From a virus, in IMG/VR virus record IMGVR_UViG_3300021600_000007, positions 1 through 52,801 of that record: a DNA stretch of 52,801 bases; one strand, 5' to 3'. A program made the translations under genes and the position numbers. The notes beneath the pieces were generated by a model, which was not told where the DNA came from, searched no databases, and was given only the letters and a program-made list of their open reading frames with translations. Below are positions 31,901 through 40,863 of the stretch, piece after piece. Every line of letters starts with the position of its first letter. The first letter of the stretch is position 1.

Positions 31901-33106
31901 TTATTTCCCATTTAAATTAAACTTTATTTCCTCAGGTTTTGTATTCGCCTTGGACTCCATCATCTCAGATGTTAATTCATATTCTTCATCATTTTGATAC
32001 TCATTGAGTAATTCTTCATTTGAAAGTGTGCCAAACTTTTCATTTAAATCACTAGTATTATAATCACTCATATTATTTTTCATGGTCATAAGTTCTTCCG
32101 CAAATTTTAAACTATCCAAAATTACTTTTGTAACTCTATATGGGTCAGCGTTTGAACCTGGTCTTCTATCTTCCAAATATCCTGTCCAAGATGATGCCGT
32201 AGATATAGGAACTCTAATTGACGCTCCTCTGTCAGCAATACCCCAAGAGAATTTATCCATTGATTGTGTTTCGTTTTTACCAGTCAATCTGTATTCATTA
32301 CCAGAACCATAATTTTTAATATGAACATCATGTCTTGATTCAAATGCATTGAAAATAGATTTGAAGTACTCTTCACCACCTTCAGTTCTCATTCTTTCAT
32401 TGGAGAAGTTGCAGTGCATTCCTGAACCATTCCAATCGCCATGTCTTATTGGTTTTGGATTCAAATCAATATTTAAATTATAATACTCAGCAACTTTGTA
32501 TAACAAATAACGAGACATCCACAAATCATCAGATGCTTTAATCGCTCCTTTAGAGAATAGTTGGTATTCCCATTGACCTAACAAAACTTCAGCATTTACA
32601 CCAGTAATGTCTAATCCAGCATTTAAACATAGTTGTAAGTGCATGTCAACAAATTCTCTTTCTGACACATTTTTTGTACCTACACCACAATAATATTCTC
32701 CTTGATGTTTAGGAAATCCTTTTTCAGGAAATCCAGCGATATTACCGTCTTTGGTTTTTAGAACATATTCTTGTTCAAATCCAAACCATATAGAATCATC
32801 ATCTAAACCTATTTCAGCTCTTAAATTAGATTTGTGTTCATTCCCAGTCATTGGGTCCATTACCTCGCACAAAACATAGTTAGTTGCATATTGACTAATA
32901 TCAAATGACGGATAAAGTCTTACAGGTCGGAGAATACAATCTGAAAAATTACCTTCAGCTTGTTTAGTAGATGAACCATCAAACGACCATAATGGTAAGT
33001 CATCCAATCCAAATTCCATTGGTAAATCAAGGATTTTAATTTTACTTCTTAAATTTGGTTCGGGACTGTATCCATCTAACCAAATATATTCTAATTTAGT
33101 TTTCAT
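31901..33106 (-). CDS. glutamine synthetase, type II (eukaryotic-like), 401 aa
   Basis: LPLWSFDGSSTKQAEG, WFGFEQEYVL, EYYCGVG, INGEV-like VNAEVLLGQWEYQ, GDWNGSGMHCN, GSGNEYRLTG, FSWGIADRGASIRVP and LEDRRPGSNADPY are the GSII core, including metal-binding Glu and the adenine and glutamate site residues. The enzyme makes glutamine from glutamate, ammonia and ATP. The core ends near residue 350; an acidic tail of about 45 residues is extra. Bacteroidota hosts have GSII genes, so host acquisition is plausible. No regulator or transporter is adjacent. Active-site motifs look intact. Confidence 0.93.
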   Translation of the reverse strand: MKTKLEYIWLDGYSPEPNLRSKIKILDLPMEFGLDDLPLWSFDGSSTKQAEGNFSDCILRPVRLYPSFDISQYATNYVLCEVMDPMTGNEHKSNLRAEIGLDDDSIWFGFEQEYVLKTKDGNIAGFPEKGFPKHQGEYYCGVGTKNVSEREFVDMHLQLCLNAGLDITGVNAEVLLGQWEYQLFSKGAIKASDDLWMSRYLLYKVAEYYNLNIDLNPKPIRHGDWNGSGMHCNFSNERMRTEGGEEYFKSIFNAFESRHDVHIKNYGSGNEYRLTGKNETQSMDKFSWGIADRGASIRVPISTASSWTGYLEDRRPGSNADPYRVTKVILDSLKFAEELMTMKNNMSDYNTSDLNEKFGTLSNEELLNEYQNDEEYELTSEMMESKANTKPEEIKFNLNGK

Positions 33107-33128
33107 TTTATTATAATTGTTGTTTTAT

Positions 33129-33317
33129 TTACACGGTTTTAATTACATAATAATCTTTTGCATATTTAGATTCTTCGATTACATTTTCATCAATAAGATT
33201 ATTTAATATAACTCTTGTATCATCTTCGGAAACTCTGAGAATATATTTTGAAATATAATCTATGTGAATCGGTTGTCTTAATTTAGACAATAATGTTTTA
33301 GTTGTTTTACTATCCAT
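33129..33317 (-). CDS. small winged-helix-like protein, 62 aa
   Basis: The pattern TKTLLSKLRQPIHIDYIS, then SEDDTRVILNNLIDENVIEE and YYVIKTV, reads as three helices plus a wing, like a minimal winged helix. DNA binding is inferred only from secondary-structure appearance. It directly abuts the gene at 33318. Confidence 0.5.
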   Translation of the reverse strand: MDSKTTKTLLSKLRQPIHIDYISKYILRVSEDDTRVILNNLIDENVIEESKYAKDYYVIKTV

Positions 33318-33503
33318 CTATTTAATTATTAATTCTAAAATTTCTTTATCCGTCTTACCTTCCTCGTGAAGTTTAAATATATCACGACTTTTTTGGTCCA
33401 TAAAAAAAAGAGAATCACTTTTACCGTAATACTCTTTCAGTCTATTATTCTCAAGTGCCGACAAGCTTCTGTCGTAATTAATAAGTCGTTTATTGAATCC
33501 CAC
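33318..33503 (-). CDS. small hypothetical protein, GTG start, 61 aa
   Basis: Starts with GTG (GFNKRLINYDRSLSALE) four bases after TATATTTG of a full promoter, the only leaderless-type gene here with GTG. The C-terminus is helical (EEGKTDKEILELIIK). Confidence 0.55.
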   Translation of the reverse strand: MGFNKRLINYDRSLSALENNRLKEYYGKSDSLFFMDQKSRDIFKLHEEGKTDKEILELIIK

Positions 33504-33507
33504 GACA

Positions 33508-33539
33508 CAAATATAGGTAAATTATATTTTAGAGTCAAA
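33508..33539 (-). promoter_or_regulatory. Bacteroidota promoter, TTTG-N20-TATATTTG
   Basis: TTTG (33536-33539) and TATATTTG (33508-33515), 20 bases apart. The -33 box is inside the 3' end of the upstream gene. Confidence 0.7.
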
Positions 33540-34301
33540 GTTTTTTACCTTAACCATGTTAACTATTTGAAAAATATATGCGGTCACTTTTCTTTTCATG
33601 ATTGGTACCATGGCTTGTTCCATTGGAAAATCTTGATTACTGGACATTTCAAACACTGGTAGTCCTTTATAATTAGTGGTTTTGTTGAACTTGGAGTAAT
33701 TTTCAATAATTGAAACTAATGTTGTGTTTTCAGGATGACTCTCATATATCTTAGTTATATATGTCTGAGTTAAACCTTTCCCTCCTCGTTTCCTTTTTAT
33801 TTCATATTCCCAAACATAGATTTTATTCTCAGTCTTTCTATAATAAAAAACATACCCAGAACCTGATGCCAAATTTTCTTTATTTCTTTTAATTGAAATA
33901 TCAACACTATCAAAAACAATATTCCAAATAGATTTTGCAACATTGAATGTGTCAAATAATTTATCGTTTGAATATCTGATTGTTTTATTTAATTCACCCT
34001 CTTCTTCTTTTGATAATTCTCTTGGTTTCTTTGGATATAAATCTTTTAACATGATTTCATCATCACACGAATTAAATTTCTTATCTGTTAAAAGAAGGGT
34101 ATTTTCTTTGGATAGGGATTGAAGGTTTGCCAAATGTAATGATAACTCAACAAAATCAGGATAAATCTCAAACTTATCCAACCTTTGTTCGCACTTTTGA
34201 ATGTAATCCAACAAAGTATATTTGTTGTATTCAAAATCCAAAGGTTCTTTTAACATCCACTCAGGATTTAGCTTGAATGCTAATTTCTTTCTTCTCCCCA
34301 T
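33522..34301 (-). CDS. hypothetical protein, 259 aa
   Basis: Unrecognised; basic N-terminus (GRRKKLAFKLNPEW), mixed alpha/beta body with GSGYVFYYRK and KIYVWEYEIKRKRGG. Transcribed with the larger WCT gene upstream (26-base gap). Confidence 0.65.
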   Translation of the reverse strand: MGRRKKLAFKLNPEWMLKEPLDFEYNKYTLLDYIQKCEQRLDKFEIYPDFVELSLHLANLQSLSKENTLLLTDKKFNSCDDEIMLKDLYPKKPRELSKEEEGELNKTIRYSNDKLFDTFNVAKSIWNIVFDSVDISIKRNKENLASGSGYVFYYRKTENKIYVWEYEIKRKRGGKGLTQTYITKIYESHPENTTLVSIIENYSKFNKTTNYKGLPVFEMSSNQDFPMEQAMVPIMKRKVTAYIFQIVNMVKVKNFDSKI

Positions 34302-34327
34302 ATAATAATTATAACCAAATAAAATTC

Positions 34328-36088
34328 TTAATCAATCCTCATTACGTAATAGGTCTCACCTTTAACGTTAATTTCATCGGCACTTCCATCATAACCATTT
34401 AATGTGGTACCATATCCATCTTCGTCAACAACCGCCCTAATGAATGCATCTTTGTCTATATACTCATTCATTTCTAATCCCCACTCATTCATAAAACCTT
34501 CTACGTCATTTTTTACGTCTTCAACTCTATTTTCAATTATCTCTTCAAGTAGTTCATTAGGGAAATCACCTTCAGGGTCATCTTTAATATCTTCAATCTC
34601 TGTGTCCATCTCAGTAATCTCATCATTCAACTCATCAATCCTTTCTTCAATATCCTCATCATCCTCACCATCCATACTACCTTCCAATTTGGTTATTAAC
34701 TCTCTATATTTTTCTATTTTATCTTGTAAGATTAAAATCTTTTCTTCTTGTTTTGGAGATAAATTTCTTTGCTCATCATCCAAATAAGAGTCAGGACTCT
34801 CATAAACATCTTGGTTGAATAAATCTTCGGCATATGAAATAACCGCATCCTCATCAATATGTTGTTTCACAAAATTAGAATTGAATCCTTCAAACCCTAT
34901 GTCATCAATTAATTGTTCAACATATTCATAAGCACTTGTTTCCATCTCATTCTCATCACCAACAACATATCTACGGTCTTCTACCTCAGGAGCTCCAATC
35001 ACTTCAAACTCCGACGCATCATAATAAGTTCCCGTTGGGATAATATTATATACATCTATCTTGTTATTTAATTCAGTTAACTCATCTTCCAACTCACTTA
35101 TTTCATCTAACAAATCACCTCTTACTTCATCGTCATTATCATATTCCGCTTGAAGTCGGTCAATTTCATTTTGAATTCTTGCAATCTCGCCTCGGTCTTG
35201 GTTGGTCATTACTTCAATATCACCTTCTATCTCAAGTAATTTCAATAACGCATGAGCCTTCAATCCAATTTCAGGACAAGCAGGGTCATCTAAAGACCAC
35301 CAATTATCCAATCTTCTTTCTTGGGCTTCAGTTTCTCGTTGTCTTAATATTTGAGATTGTCTTGCTTTTTCCAATCGGTCTCTTTCTTTTCGAGCCAATT
35401 CTATATCACTATAAATCTTAACTTGGTCAGGATAAGTTGATTTAATATAATCATCAACCGAACTTAAAATCTCGTTTAACTTATTTGTTCCAAAAATCCA
35501 GCCACCATTAACTGTTGCGTCCAAAGCATCATAATAGGTTTTATCCCCATCAAATTTTTGAAGTAATGCGACCTTATAAAACTTATTGTCAGATGGTGCA
35601 GTTCGGTCCAAGATATAAAATAATTTACCGTCTTGATTATATCTGTTGAACTGGTGGTCTGAATCCGCAGTGGTACACCATTTAGTACCTTTACCATAAT
35701 AACATGATGAATCATGGGTTAAGGGATTTACAACAAAGAATCTACCATCATCATAAACAACATTTCCACCTTCAACTTTTTTAATTACTCGTCTTTGTTT
35801 CCCCTCATACTCTGAAAGAGCAGACAATAGTTGTCCTAAATTTTTGTATTGAAATAAATCTGTGATTGGAAGGTTAGTAGATATTTTTTGAAACTTGTCT
35901 AAGGCTTGACTAATCTTTGAAAAGTTGTCCTCAAAATTAACCATGTCCAAGTTTTTACCAACCCAATCCAAATATTTTTGTGGGACTGCCCCAAGAATTT
36001 TATTTACATTCTCTGTACCAAACTTTTGTGAGTACTTGGCTTTGAAGTCATCAACTCGTCCTTCTTGTATTAATTTTAAAAAATCCAT
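34328..36088 (-). CDS. WCT-motif protein with long acidic coiled coil, 586 aa
   Basis: N-terminal MDFLKLIQEGRVDDFKAKYS and KYLDWVGKNL form a helical domain I recognise from other large phages, followed by the WCT domain (CYYGKGTKWCTTADS, then FNRYNQDGKLFYILD). The remaining two thirds are acidic coiled coil (ELEDELTELNNKI, ERIDELNDEITEMD). Start 36088 is preferred because the promoter -7 element (36132-36139) lies inside the longer frame starting at 36160. Function unknown. Confidence 0.7.
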   Translation of the reverse strand: MDFLKLIQEGRVDDFKAKYSQKFGTENVNKILGAVPQKYLDWVGKNLDMVNFEDNFSKISQALDKFQKISTNLPITDLFQYKNLGQLLSALSEYEGKQRRVIKKVEGGNVVYDDGRFFVVNPLTHDSSCYYGKGTKWCTTADSDHQFNRYNQDGKLFYILDRTAPSDNKFYKVALLQKFDGDKTYYDALDATVNGGWIFGTNKLNEILSSVDDYIKSTYPDQVKIYSDIELARKERDRLEKARQSQILRQRETEAQERRLDNWWSLDDPACPEIGLKAHALLKLLEIEGDIEVMTNQDRGEIARIQNEIDRLQAEYDNDDEVRGDLLDEISELEDELTELNNKIDVYNIIPTGTYYDASEFEVIGAPEVEDRRYVVGDENEMETSAYEYVEQLIDDIGFEGFNSNFVKQHIDEDAVISYAEDLFNQDVYESPDSYLDDEQRNLSPKQEEKILILQDKIEKYRELITKLEGSMDGEDDEDIEERIDELNDEITEMDTEIEDIKDDPEGDFPNELLEEIIENRVEDVKNDVEGFMNEWGLEMNEYIDKDAFIRAVVDEDGYGTTLNGYDGSADEINVKGETYYVMRID

Positions 36089-36131
36089 TGTATCTTTAAT
36101 TGATAAATATTCTTTTACTCTTATATTTCCA

Positions 36132-36161
36132 CAAAGATAGTATTTATTATCAAGAAACAAA
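36132..36161 (-). promoter_or_regulatory. Bacteroidota promoter, TTTG-N18-TATCTTTG
   Basis: TTTG (36158-36161) and TATCTTTG (36132-36139) with 18-base spacing, slightly short. It drives the 586-residue WCT gene with a leader of about 40 bases. Confidence 0.65.
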
Positions 36162-36184
36162 TAAACAATCTAAATTACAATATC

Positions 36185-36346
36185 ATGGGATGCGGATGCA
36201 AAAATAACGGAAACCAATCACAACAGCCTTCACCTCAACAGGTTCAACAGGCTGCGGCTCAGAAACAACAAACTAACGAAAGTGTTAAAGCGGCTATCAA
36301 AAAAACAGTTGAGAAGTACTACAACGTAAACAAAACGAGTAAGTAA
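36185..36346 (+). CDS. small MGCGC protein, 53 aa
   Basis: Reads MGCGCKNNGNQSQQPSPQQ, a Gln-rich middle, and a helical tail VKAAIKKTVEKYY. A G-C-G-C-K start in a 50-residue protein is a pattern I have seen in other large phages. The clustered cysteines could bind metal or be lipidated; unproven. It is followed by its own terminator. Confidence 0.75.
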   Translation: MGCGCKNNGNQSQQPSPQQVQQAAAQKQQTNESVKAAIKKTVEKYYNVNKTSK

Positions 36347-36373
36347 TGTTACACATTTGAGAAAATTAAGGAG

Positions 36374-36399
36374 GGGGCAATGAGAATTGTCCCTTTTTT
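36374..36399 (+). terminator. intrinsic terminator GGGGCAAT/ATTGTCCC
   Basis: Eight-pair stem (one G-U) with a four-base loop followed by six T on the plus strand. An ATG at 36387 falls inside it, which argues for the downstream start (36414) of the next gene. Confidence 0.88.
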
Positions 36400-36413
36400 C
36401 ATATTTATATTAT

Positions 36414-37403
36414 ATGGATATTAATGATTTAATAGAAAAGTTTAATGAGGGAGAATTAGATGTTGAATCATATTTCAATGACTACGAAACTTTTTTCAAC
36501 ATTTTAAAGAAAAGAGGTGTTATGTCTCAAGTAGACCCCGAAGCTCCTAACTCTGAAGAATGGCAGAACGAATACTTTATTTGGTTATATTCTAATGACA
36601 AAGAAAAATTTGATGCATATATTGAAAAATTATTAGGTGATGTTGAGATTGTTAATGATACACCATATTTAATTCTTGATTCAAGAGGTGAACTTGCCAA
36701 ATTATTTTGTAGTGGCAATAGAAACGATATGAGTCAAGATACTATTGAATCAATTTTATATGGTGAATATGACAGAGATTTTTATTACGATTCAACCGAT
36801 GATGTTTATAGAGATGTTATTCAAGAACTTACCAAAGAAAATTTAAAGAGATTAAAAGAATATATCATTCAAACTTTAGATGGTCAACAATTATCCACAG
36901 ATACGGAAGTTCTTGAATCTATCTCCAAATCTCAAGGTAATGATTATGTAACCGTTGATGAAACAAACATTGATGAAATTGTTGATGATGAAGAAACTAT
37001 GAATGAATTAATGAAAGATGAATTAGGTGAGTTGAAATCTGAATTATATAGTGTGCATGGTGGTGCGTACAATACAGCTTATGAAGATGATTTGTATGAT
37101 TCTATTTGGAGTAAGCTTGAAGAGTTTTTTCAAGGTCCTGGTGAATGGTTAAACAGACCTCACACATATAAAAAAGATACTCAAGTCCAAAAATTTAAAG
37201 TACCTATCAACAATTTCTACAGTAACATTTTAGATTATCTACAAGATAATAAGGGTTATAGTAATGGTAATTTAGAATATCATGGTTCTTATGTAGACAT
37301 ATTAGATGAGGGACAGGAATGTTTAAGTGTTTATGCCCCTGATTATCCTGACTCAAGAAAAGTAGATAAATATATCAACGAATTCTTTAACGATTACATT
37401 TAA
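36414..37403 (+). CDS. acidic hypothetical protein, 329 aa
   Basis: Unrecognised; strongly acidic and helical (MDINDLIEKFNEGELDVESY start). CATATTTATATTAT lies just before the ATG. Its composition (Asp/Glu-rich, EDDLYDSIWSKLEEFFQG) resembles the acidic tail of the WCT protein on the opposite strand. Nothing is seen in the 64-base gap after it. Confidence 0.65.
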   Translation: MDINDLIEKFNEGELDVESYFNDYETFFNILKKRGVMSQVDPEAPNSEEWQNEYFIWLYSNDKEKFDAYIEKLLGDVEIVNDTPYLILDSRGELAKLFCSGNRNDMSQDTIESILYGEYDRDFYYDSTDDVYRDVIQELTKENLKRLKEYIIQTLDGQQLSTDTEVLESISKSQGNDYVTVDETNIDEIVDDEETMNELMKDELGELKSELYSVHGGAYNTAYEDDLYDSIWSKLEEFFQGPGEWLNRPHTYKKDTQVQKFKVPINNFYSNILDYLQDNKGYSNGNLEYHGSYVDILDEGQECLSVYAPDYPDSRKVDKYINEFFNDYI

Positions 37404-37467
37404 TATTCTTTTTACGAATTAAATTGTTTATACTTAAACAAGAATAAATTCTTTTAAAGAAATACCA

Positions 37468-38229
37468 ATGATATTAAAATCACCAACAAGCAAACTATCA
37501 ATAGTTAATTTACTCGCAGATTACATTTTAAATAAAATTCCAAAGGACGAAGAAAGTATTATACAAGTCGTTGACTGCATGAACTTTTACGTAATCAAAG
37601 GTAAAACAACCTATAAAGAAACTTTGGATATTGCAAAGATAAAAGATGAATTCACATCAAAGTTCAAAGAACAATTAGTTGACCTGAAATTAACTCACAC
37701 AATTGATTTAATCGATTATAATTCCAAATTGAGCCCGTTAGATGAAATAACTTTTTCATATCATAACAACTCAAGTAATTGTTCGTACCATAAACATCAA
37801 TGTGATGAATATTTAATTGACGACACAAAGTCTTACGACCATAACTTCCACGTAAAACCAATCTTGGAAGATAATAATTTAATTTTCTGTTCTGAGTTTC
37901 CTCATGGGTATTCTCTAAAACAGGGAAGGTTGATGTATTACTATGGAAAACATATTTTCTACAACATACCATACAACTATCCATACTCAACCTTGACATT
38001 CACAATGTCAACAAACAAAGATGAATCAGGTGATAACCAATTTTCTGTTAAGAACTCACGCCAAAAAGAAGATGAAACATTAAAGTCTGCAATTTTGGAT
38101 GTATTTGATTTTGACATGTCTTGGTTGGATACAGAAATGAAAAAAGTGGATTGGTCTATTGAATTAACCAACCCACTTCAGGATTATGATTTTCTTAAAA
38201 AGAAAGTAAAAGATTTTGTAATTTTTTAA
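37468..38229 (+). CDS. hypothetical protein, 253 aa
   Basis: Unrecognised; several His/Cys residues in the centre (NNSSNCSYHKHQCDEYL) could bind metal. Mixed alpha/beta. The stop overlaps the convergent glutaredoxin gene by four bases. Confidence 0.65.
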   Translation: MILKSPTSKLSIVNLLADYILNKIPKDEESIIQVVDCMNFYVIKGKTTYKETLDIAKIKDEFTSKFKEQLVDLKLTHTIDLIDYNSKLSPLDEITFSYHNNSSNCSYHKHQCDEYLIDDTKSYDHNFHVKPILEDNNLIFCSEFPHGYSLKQGRLMYYYGKHIFYNIPYNYPYSTLTFTMSTNKDESGDNQFSVKNSRQKEDETLKSAILDVFDFDMSWLDTEMKKVDWSIELTNPLQDYDFLKKKVKDFVIF

Positions 38230-38525
38230 ATCAGACCAAGTTTTTGTCTGTGTCCTTGAATGATGGTGACCGCCTCACTTAATTCGTTATAGTTTCTTTC
38301 AGGTGCATATAAAAAAGATTCATGTTTCTCATCATTACCTTCAATAATTAACATCGCTGGTATCATGTCATTGTCTGTAACCTCAACAAAGATATCATAC
38401 TCGTCTTTATAATCATCGATATCTCGGTCAAAAAATTCGATTCCTTCTTTAGTTAACATTTCTTTAAAGTCAGTACAAAAAGGACATCCCTCCATTGTAT
38501 AGACAACAACACTTAAATCATTCAT
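38226..38525 (-). CDS. glutaredoxin, 99 aa
   Basis: VVYTMEGCPFCTDFKEML carries the C-P-F-C active site, and NDMIPAMLI supplies the cis-Pro loop. It would reduce disulfides, typically donating electrons to ribonucleotide reductase in phages, although no such gene is in the window. It follows the thioredoxin gene by four bases. Confidence 0.88.
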   Translation of the reverse strand: MNDLSVVVYTMEGCPFCTDFKEMLTKEGIEFFDRDIDDYKDEYDIFVEVTDNDMIPAMLIIEGNDEKHESFLYAPERNYNELSEAVTIIQGHRQKLGLI

Positions 38526-38529
38526 AATC

Positions 38530-38850
38530 TTAATTTAATAACCCAAGAACTTCTGTTGGTGACAGAACACCAGCTTTTGAATAAACTTCAGAACCTCCCT
38601 TGAAAATTTTTATTGTTGGCACACTTCTAATTCCCAACTCTTGCATAAACGTCATGTCGGTATCGACATCAAATTTATAAATATTATATTTAGGTCTATC
38701 AGTTGATTCACTAATTAGTGTTTCATTTACTTTACCCAAATTACTTAACATAACTTTACATGGTCCACACCAGGTGGCATATAAATCTAATACGAAGTTC
38801 TCTCCGTTGCTAATCTTTTCTCTTAATTCAATTGTTGTTAGTTGTTCCAT
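38530..38850 (-). CDS. thioredoxin, 106 aa
   Basis: LDLYATWCGPCKVML contains the canonical W-C-G-P-C site, and IRSVPTIKIFKGG the cis-Pro segment; full length and fold are normal. Its start overlaps the upstream 111-residue gene by 23 bases. Paired with glutaredoxin in one operon. Confidence 0.92.
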   Translation of the reverse strand: MEQLTTIELREKISNGENFVLDLYATWCGPCKVMLSNLGKVNETLISESTDRPKYNIYKFDVDTDMTFMQELGIRSVPTIKIFKGGSEVYSKAGVLSPTEVLGLLN

Positions 38851-39163
38851 TCTTATATGTTTTTAATAGTTGTCCTATAAATAATTTTAATTCATTTAAT
38901 TGTTCTTCTCGATAATAAATAGCCAAGCTTTTGTAATCCATAGCACTTTTAAATAAATATAAATAAAACGATTGTTTGGTTGAATATATTTTACTTCTTA
39001 CTTTAACTTCACCTGTCTTAAACTCCATCCAATTATCACTATAAACTGTGGTGAATGCACGACCATCCAAGAACTTTGGAAAGTCATCAGGAACCTCAAG
39101 TTCCAACGTTGAGAATGGTACTCCATTTTCAACTCCTATTATATATTCAGGTTTACTTACCAT
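38828..39163 (-). CDS. hypothetical protein, 111 aa
   Basis: Unrecognised (KPEYIIGVENGVPFSTLEL, then SFYLYLFKSAMDYKS). Start overlaps the stop of the PcfJ-like gene; its end overlaps thioredoxin. Confidence 0.65.
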   Translation of the reverse strand: MVSKPEYIIGVENGVPFSTLELEVPDDFPKFLDGRAFTTVYSDNWMEFKTGEVKVRSKIYSTKQSFYLYLFKSAMDYKSLAIYYREEQLNELKLFIGQLLKTYKNGTTNNN

Positions 39164-40812
39164 ATATTCCCAATTTCGTCTTTATCCCATGCCAAACGGC
39201 CATCATCCCTCCAATGAGAAGTAGAATCAAGTTCCAAACCAGACTTGTGAACTTTTTTAATTTTGACTGTATCAAAGTTTTCATCTTTAACATAATATAA
39301 CATACGCTTATCCAATTTAAATAGAACGTCATTCCATTCTTCAGTTAATTTTTTATTAAATCTTCCCAAAGATTGTACTCGGTCAACATAAATAATTTTT
39401 TTAGCAACCAATGATTTATTTAATCTATATTCAATTGTCGCTCTAACCTCTGAATCAATTCCACCCTGACGCAAAGACACAATCATCGACCCACAATTAC
39501 CAATGTATGTCTTAACACAATTAGATTGAGTTGCACTCTCCTCATTATAATTCCTACTGTTATCCAATAACACAGGATAATAAACCTCGCCACCATGTTC
39601 AATTGGCTCACTTATAACCTTATAACTATACTCAGGGTACTTACGATAATAGGTACCTTCTCTGTATGATTGGAGTTTATCCGTCCAATCCAAATGTTCG
39701 TCCCTAAAATCACTTTTATTGTCATCAGATGACATCCATTTAATATTTGGTTCGTACAACTTCAAATCACAATAAAATCTCATATGGTCATAGAATGTAT
39801 GAGCATCCAACGTACCATGTATAACAACATGTCTAAACAATTTATACACACGTTTCAATTCTTCATTGGTGACAAATTGTTTAAAGTCCACAGGTAACGG
39901 ATAATAACTAATATTTGAATTTAAACATCCCAAAATTAATTCGTAGTCTTGATTAACCCAATCATCATTAAACATATTACGAGCCAAAGTAAGCATTGCA
40001 AGATTTAAACTTTCACAATTATGTAAAGCTTTCTTAATCTGTTTACCTGATAACTCATTACGTTCCATAACAGCATCAACCATTCGATTACCACTCCATT
40101 TAAGAATTTTTTTAATCTCAGGTCCAAACCACTCATTTGTATAAACATAAAAATTGTTAGGAAACTTAACACCTCGTTTATTCAAATAGAACTTGAATAA
40201 CCTTTGATTGTGGGTTAACTTACCAAAATTATCAATCGGGTCAATTGTTTGAATGAAAACATCCAAAGCATCATGAGCACAATCCACATCAAGATTAGAA
40301 TCCACACGTCTTATACAATTCCTAATTGACAAACTCAAATTATTCAAAGGTTCACCAATAAAGTAATTTCTTCTAATTTTTTTTCTTGATTTTCTTTTTA
40401 AGTGGTAATTATCAATACCTCCAACATACACATCACCAGTCTTGGTATTTACACTAATGAATTCAACATGTTTAATTGTCTTGAACCAAACAACACCAGC
40501 TCTTCTGTGTTTATAACCCCAAAATAATTTAATTGCAACTTTGTCCCCATCTCTTTCAACTACAATAGTGGTATTATTTCTAGTAACAGCACACATTTGG
40601 TCTGCAAATCTGGTAACAAACTCTTCCTCTGTTTTATTAGTTTTTTTATAAATAAATAATGGATGTTTTTCTGTTGGTTCAGGTCCAACTTCAACTTCAA
40701 GATTTAGAAAATCATTTGTAAATATCTTCCTTTTAAGTGGGAAGTCACTACAAGATTCGTGCTCAATAGTTTCATAACTCACGAACTCTTTTTTAAATAA
40801 CACCTCCTTCAT
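39157..40812 (-). CDS. PcfJ-like protein, 551 aa
   Basis: The C-terminal third has the PcfJ signature: YYPVLLDNSRNYNEESATQS, then NCVKTYIGNCGSMIVSLR, with the conserved N-C-V...Y...S-I-V-S-L-R core. PcfJ-like proteins occur in conjugative elements and phages; activity unknown. Start 40812 (MKEVLFKKEF) follows TATATTTG by four bases; the frame extending to 40860 runs through the terminator. N-terminal two thirds are basic. Confidence 0.72.
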   Translation of the reverse strand: MKEVLFKKEFVSYETIEHESCSDFPLKRKIFTNDFLNLEVEVGPEPTEKHPLFIYKKTNKTEEEFVTRFADQMCAVTRNNTTIVVERDGDKVAIKLFWGYKHRRAGVVWFKTIKHVEFISVNTKTGDVYVGGIDNYHLKRKSRKKIRRNYFIGEPLNNLSLSIRNCIRRVDSNLDVDCAHDALDVFIQTIDPIDNFGKLTHNQRLFKFYLNKRGVKFPNNFYVYTNEWFGPEIKKILKWSGNRMVDAVMERNELSGKQIKKALHNCESLNLAMLTLARNMFNDDWVNQDYELILGCLNSNISYYPLPVDFKQFVTNEELKRVYKLFRHVVIHGTLDAHTFYDHMRFYCDLKLYEPNIKWMSSDDNKSDFRDEHLDWTDKLQSYREGTYYRKYPEYSYKVISEPIEHGGEVYYPVLLDNSRNYNEESATQSNCVKTYIGNCGSMIVSLRQGGIDSEVRATIEYRLNKSLVAKKIIYVDRVQSLGRFNKKLTEEWNDVLFKLDKRMLYYVKDENFDTVKIKKVHKSGLELDSTSHWRDDGRLAWDKDEIGNIW

Positions 40813-40816
40813 ATTA

Positions 40817-40824
40817 CAAATATA
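40817..40824 (-). promoter_or_regulatory. -7 element TATATTTG
   Basis: Four bases before the ATG at 40812, directly downstream of the terminator of the DUF932 gene. No -33 TTTG at the standard distance. Confidence 0.5.
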
Positions 40825-40825
40825 A

Positions 40826-40856
40826 TAAAAAAAGAATGGGGGACAAAATATCCCCC
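40826..40856 (-). terminator. intrinsic terminator GGGGGA/TCCCCC
   Basis: A six-pair GC-rich stem with a seven-base loop, then ATTC and a T7 run on the minus strand, following the stop at 40864. Confidence 0.85.
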
Positions 40857-40863
40857 ACACTTT

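Noticed and set aside
34404-34787. Plus-strand Ser-rich 127-residue frame
   Set aside because: Antisense shadow of the acidic coiled-coil region of the WCT protein; low-complexity translation with no start signals.
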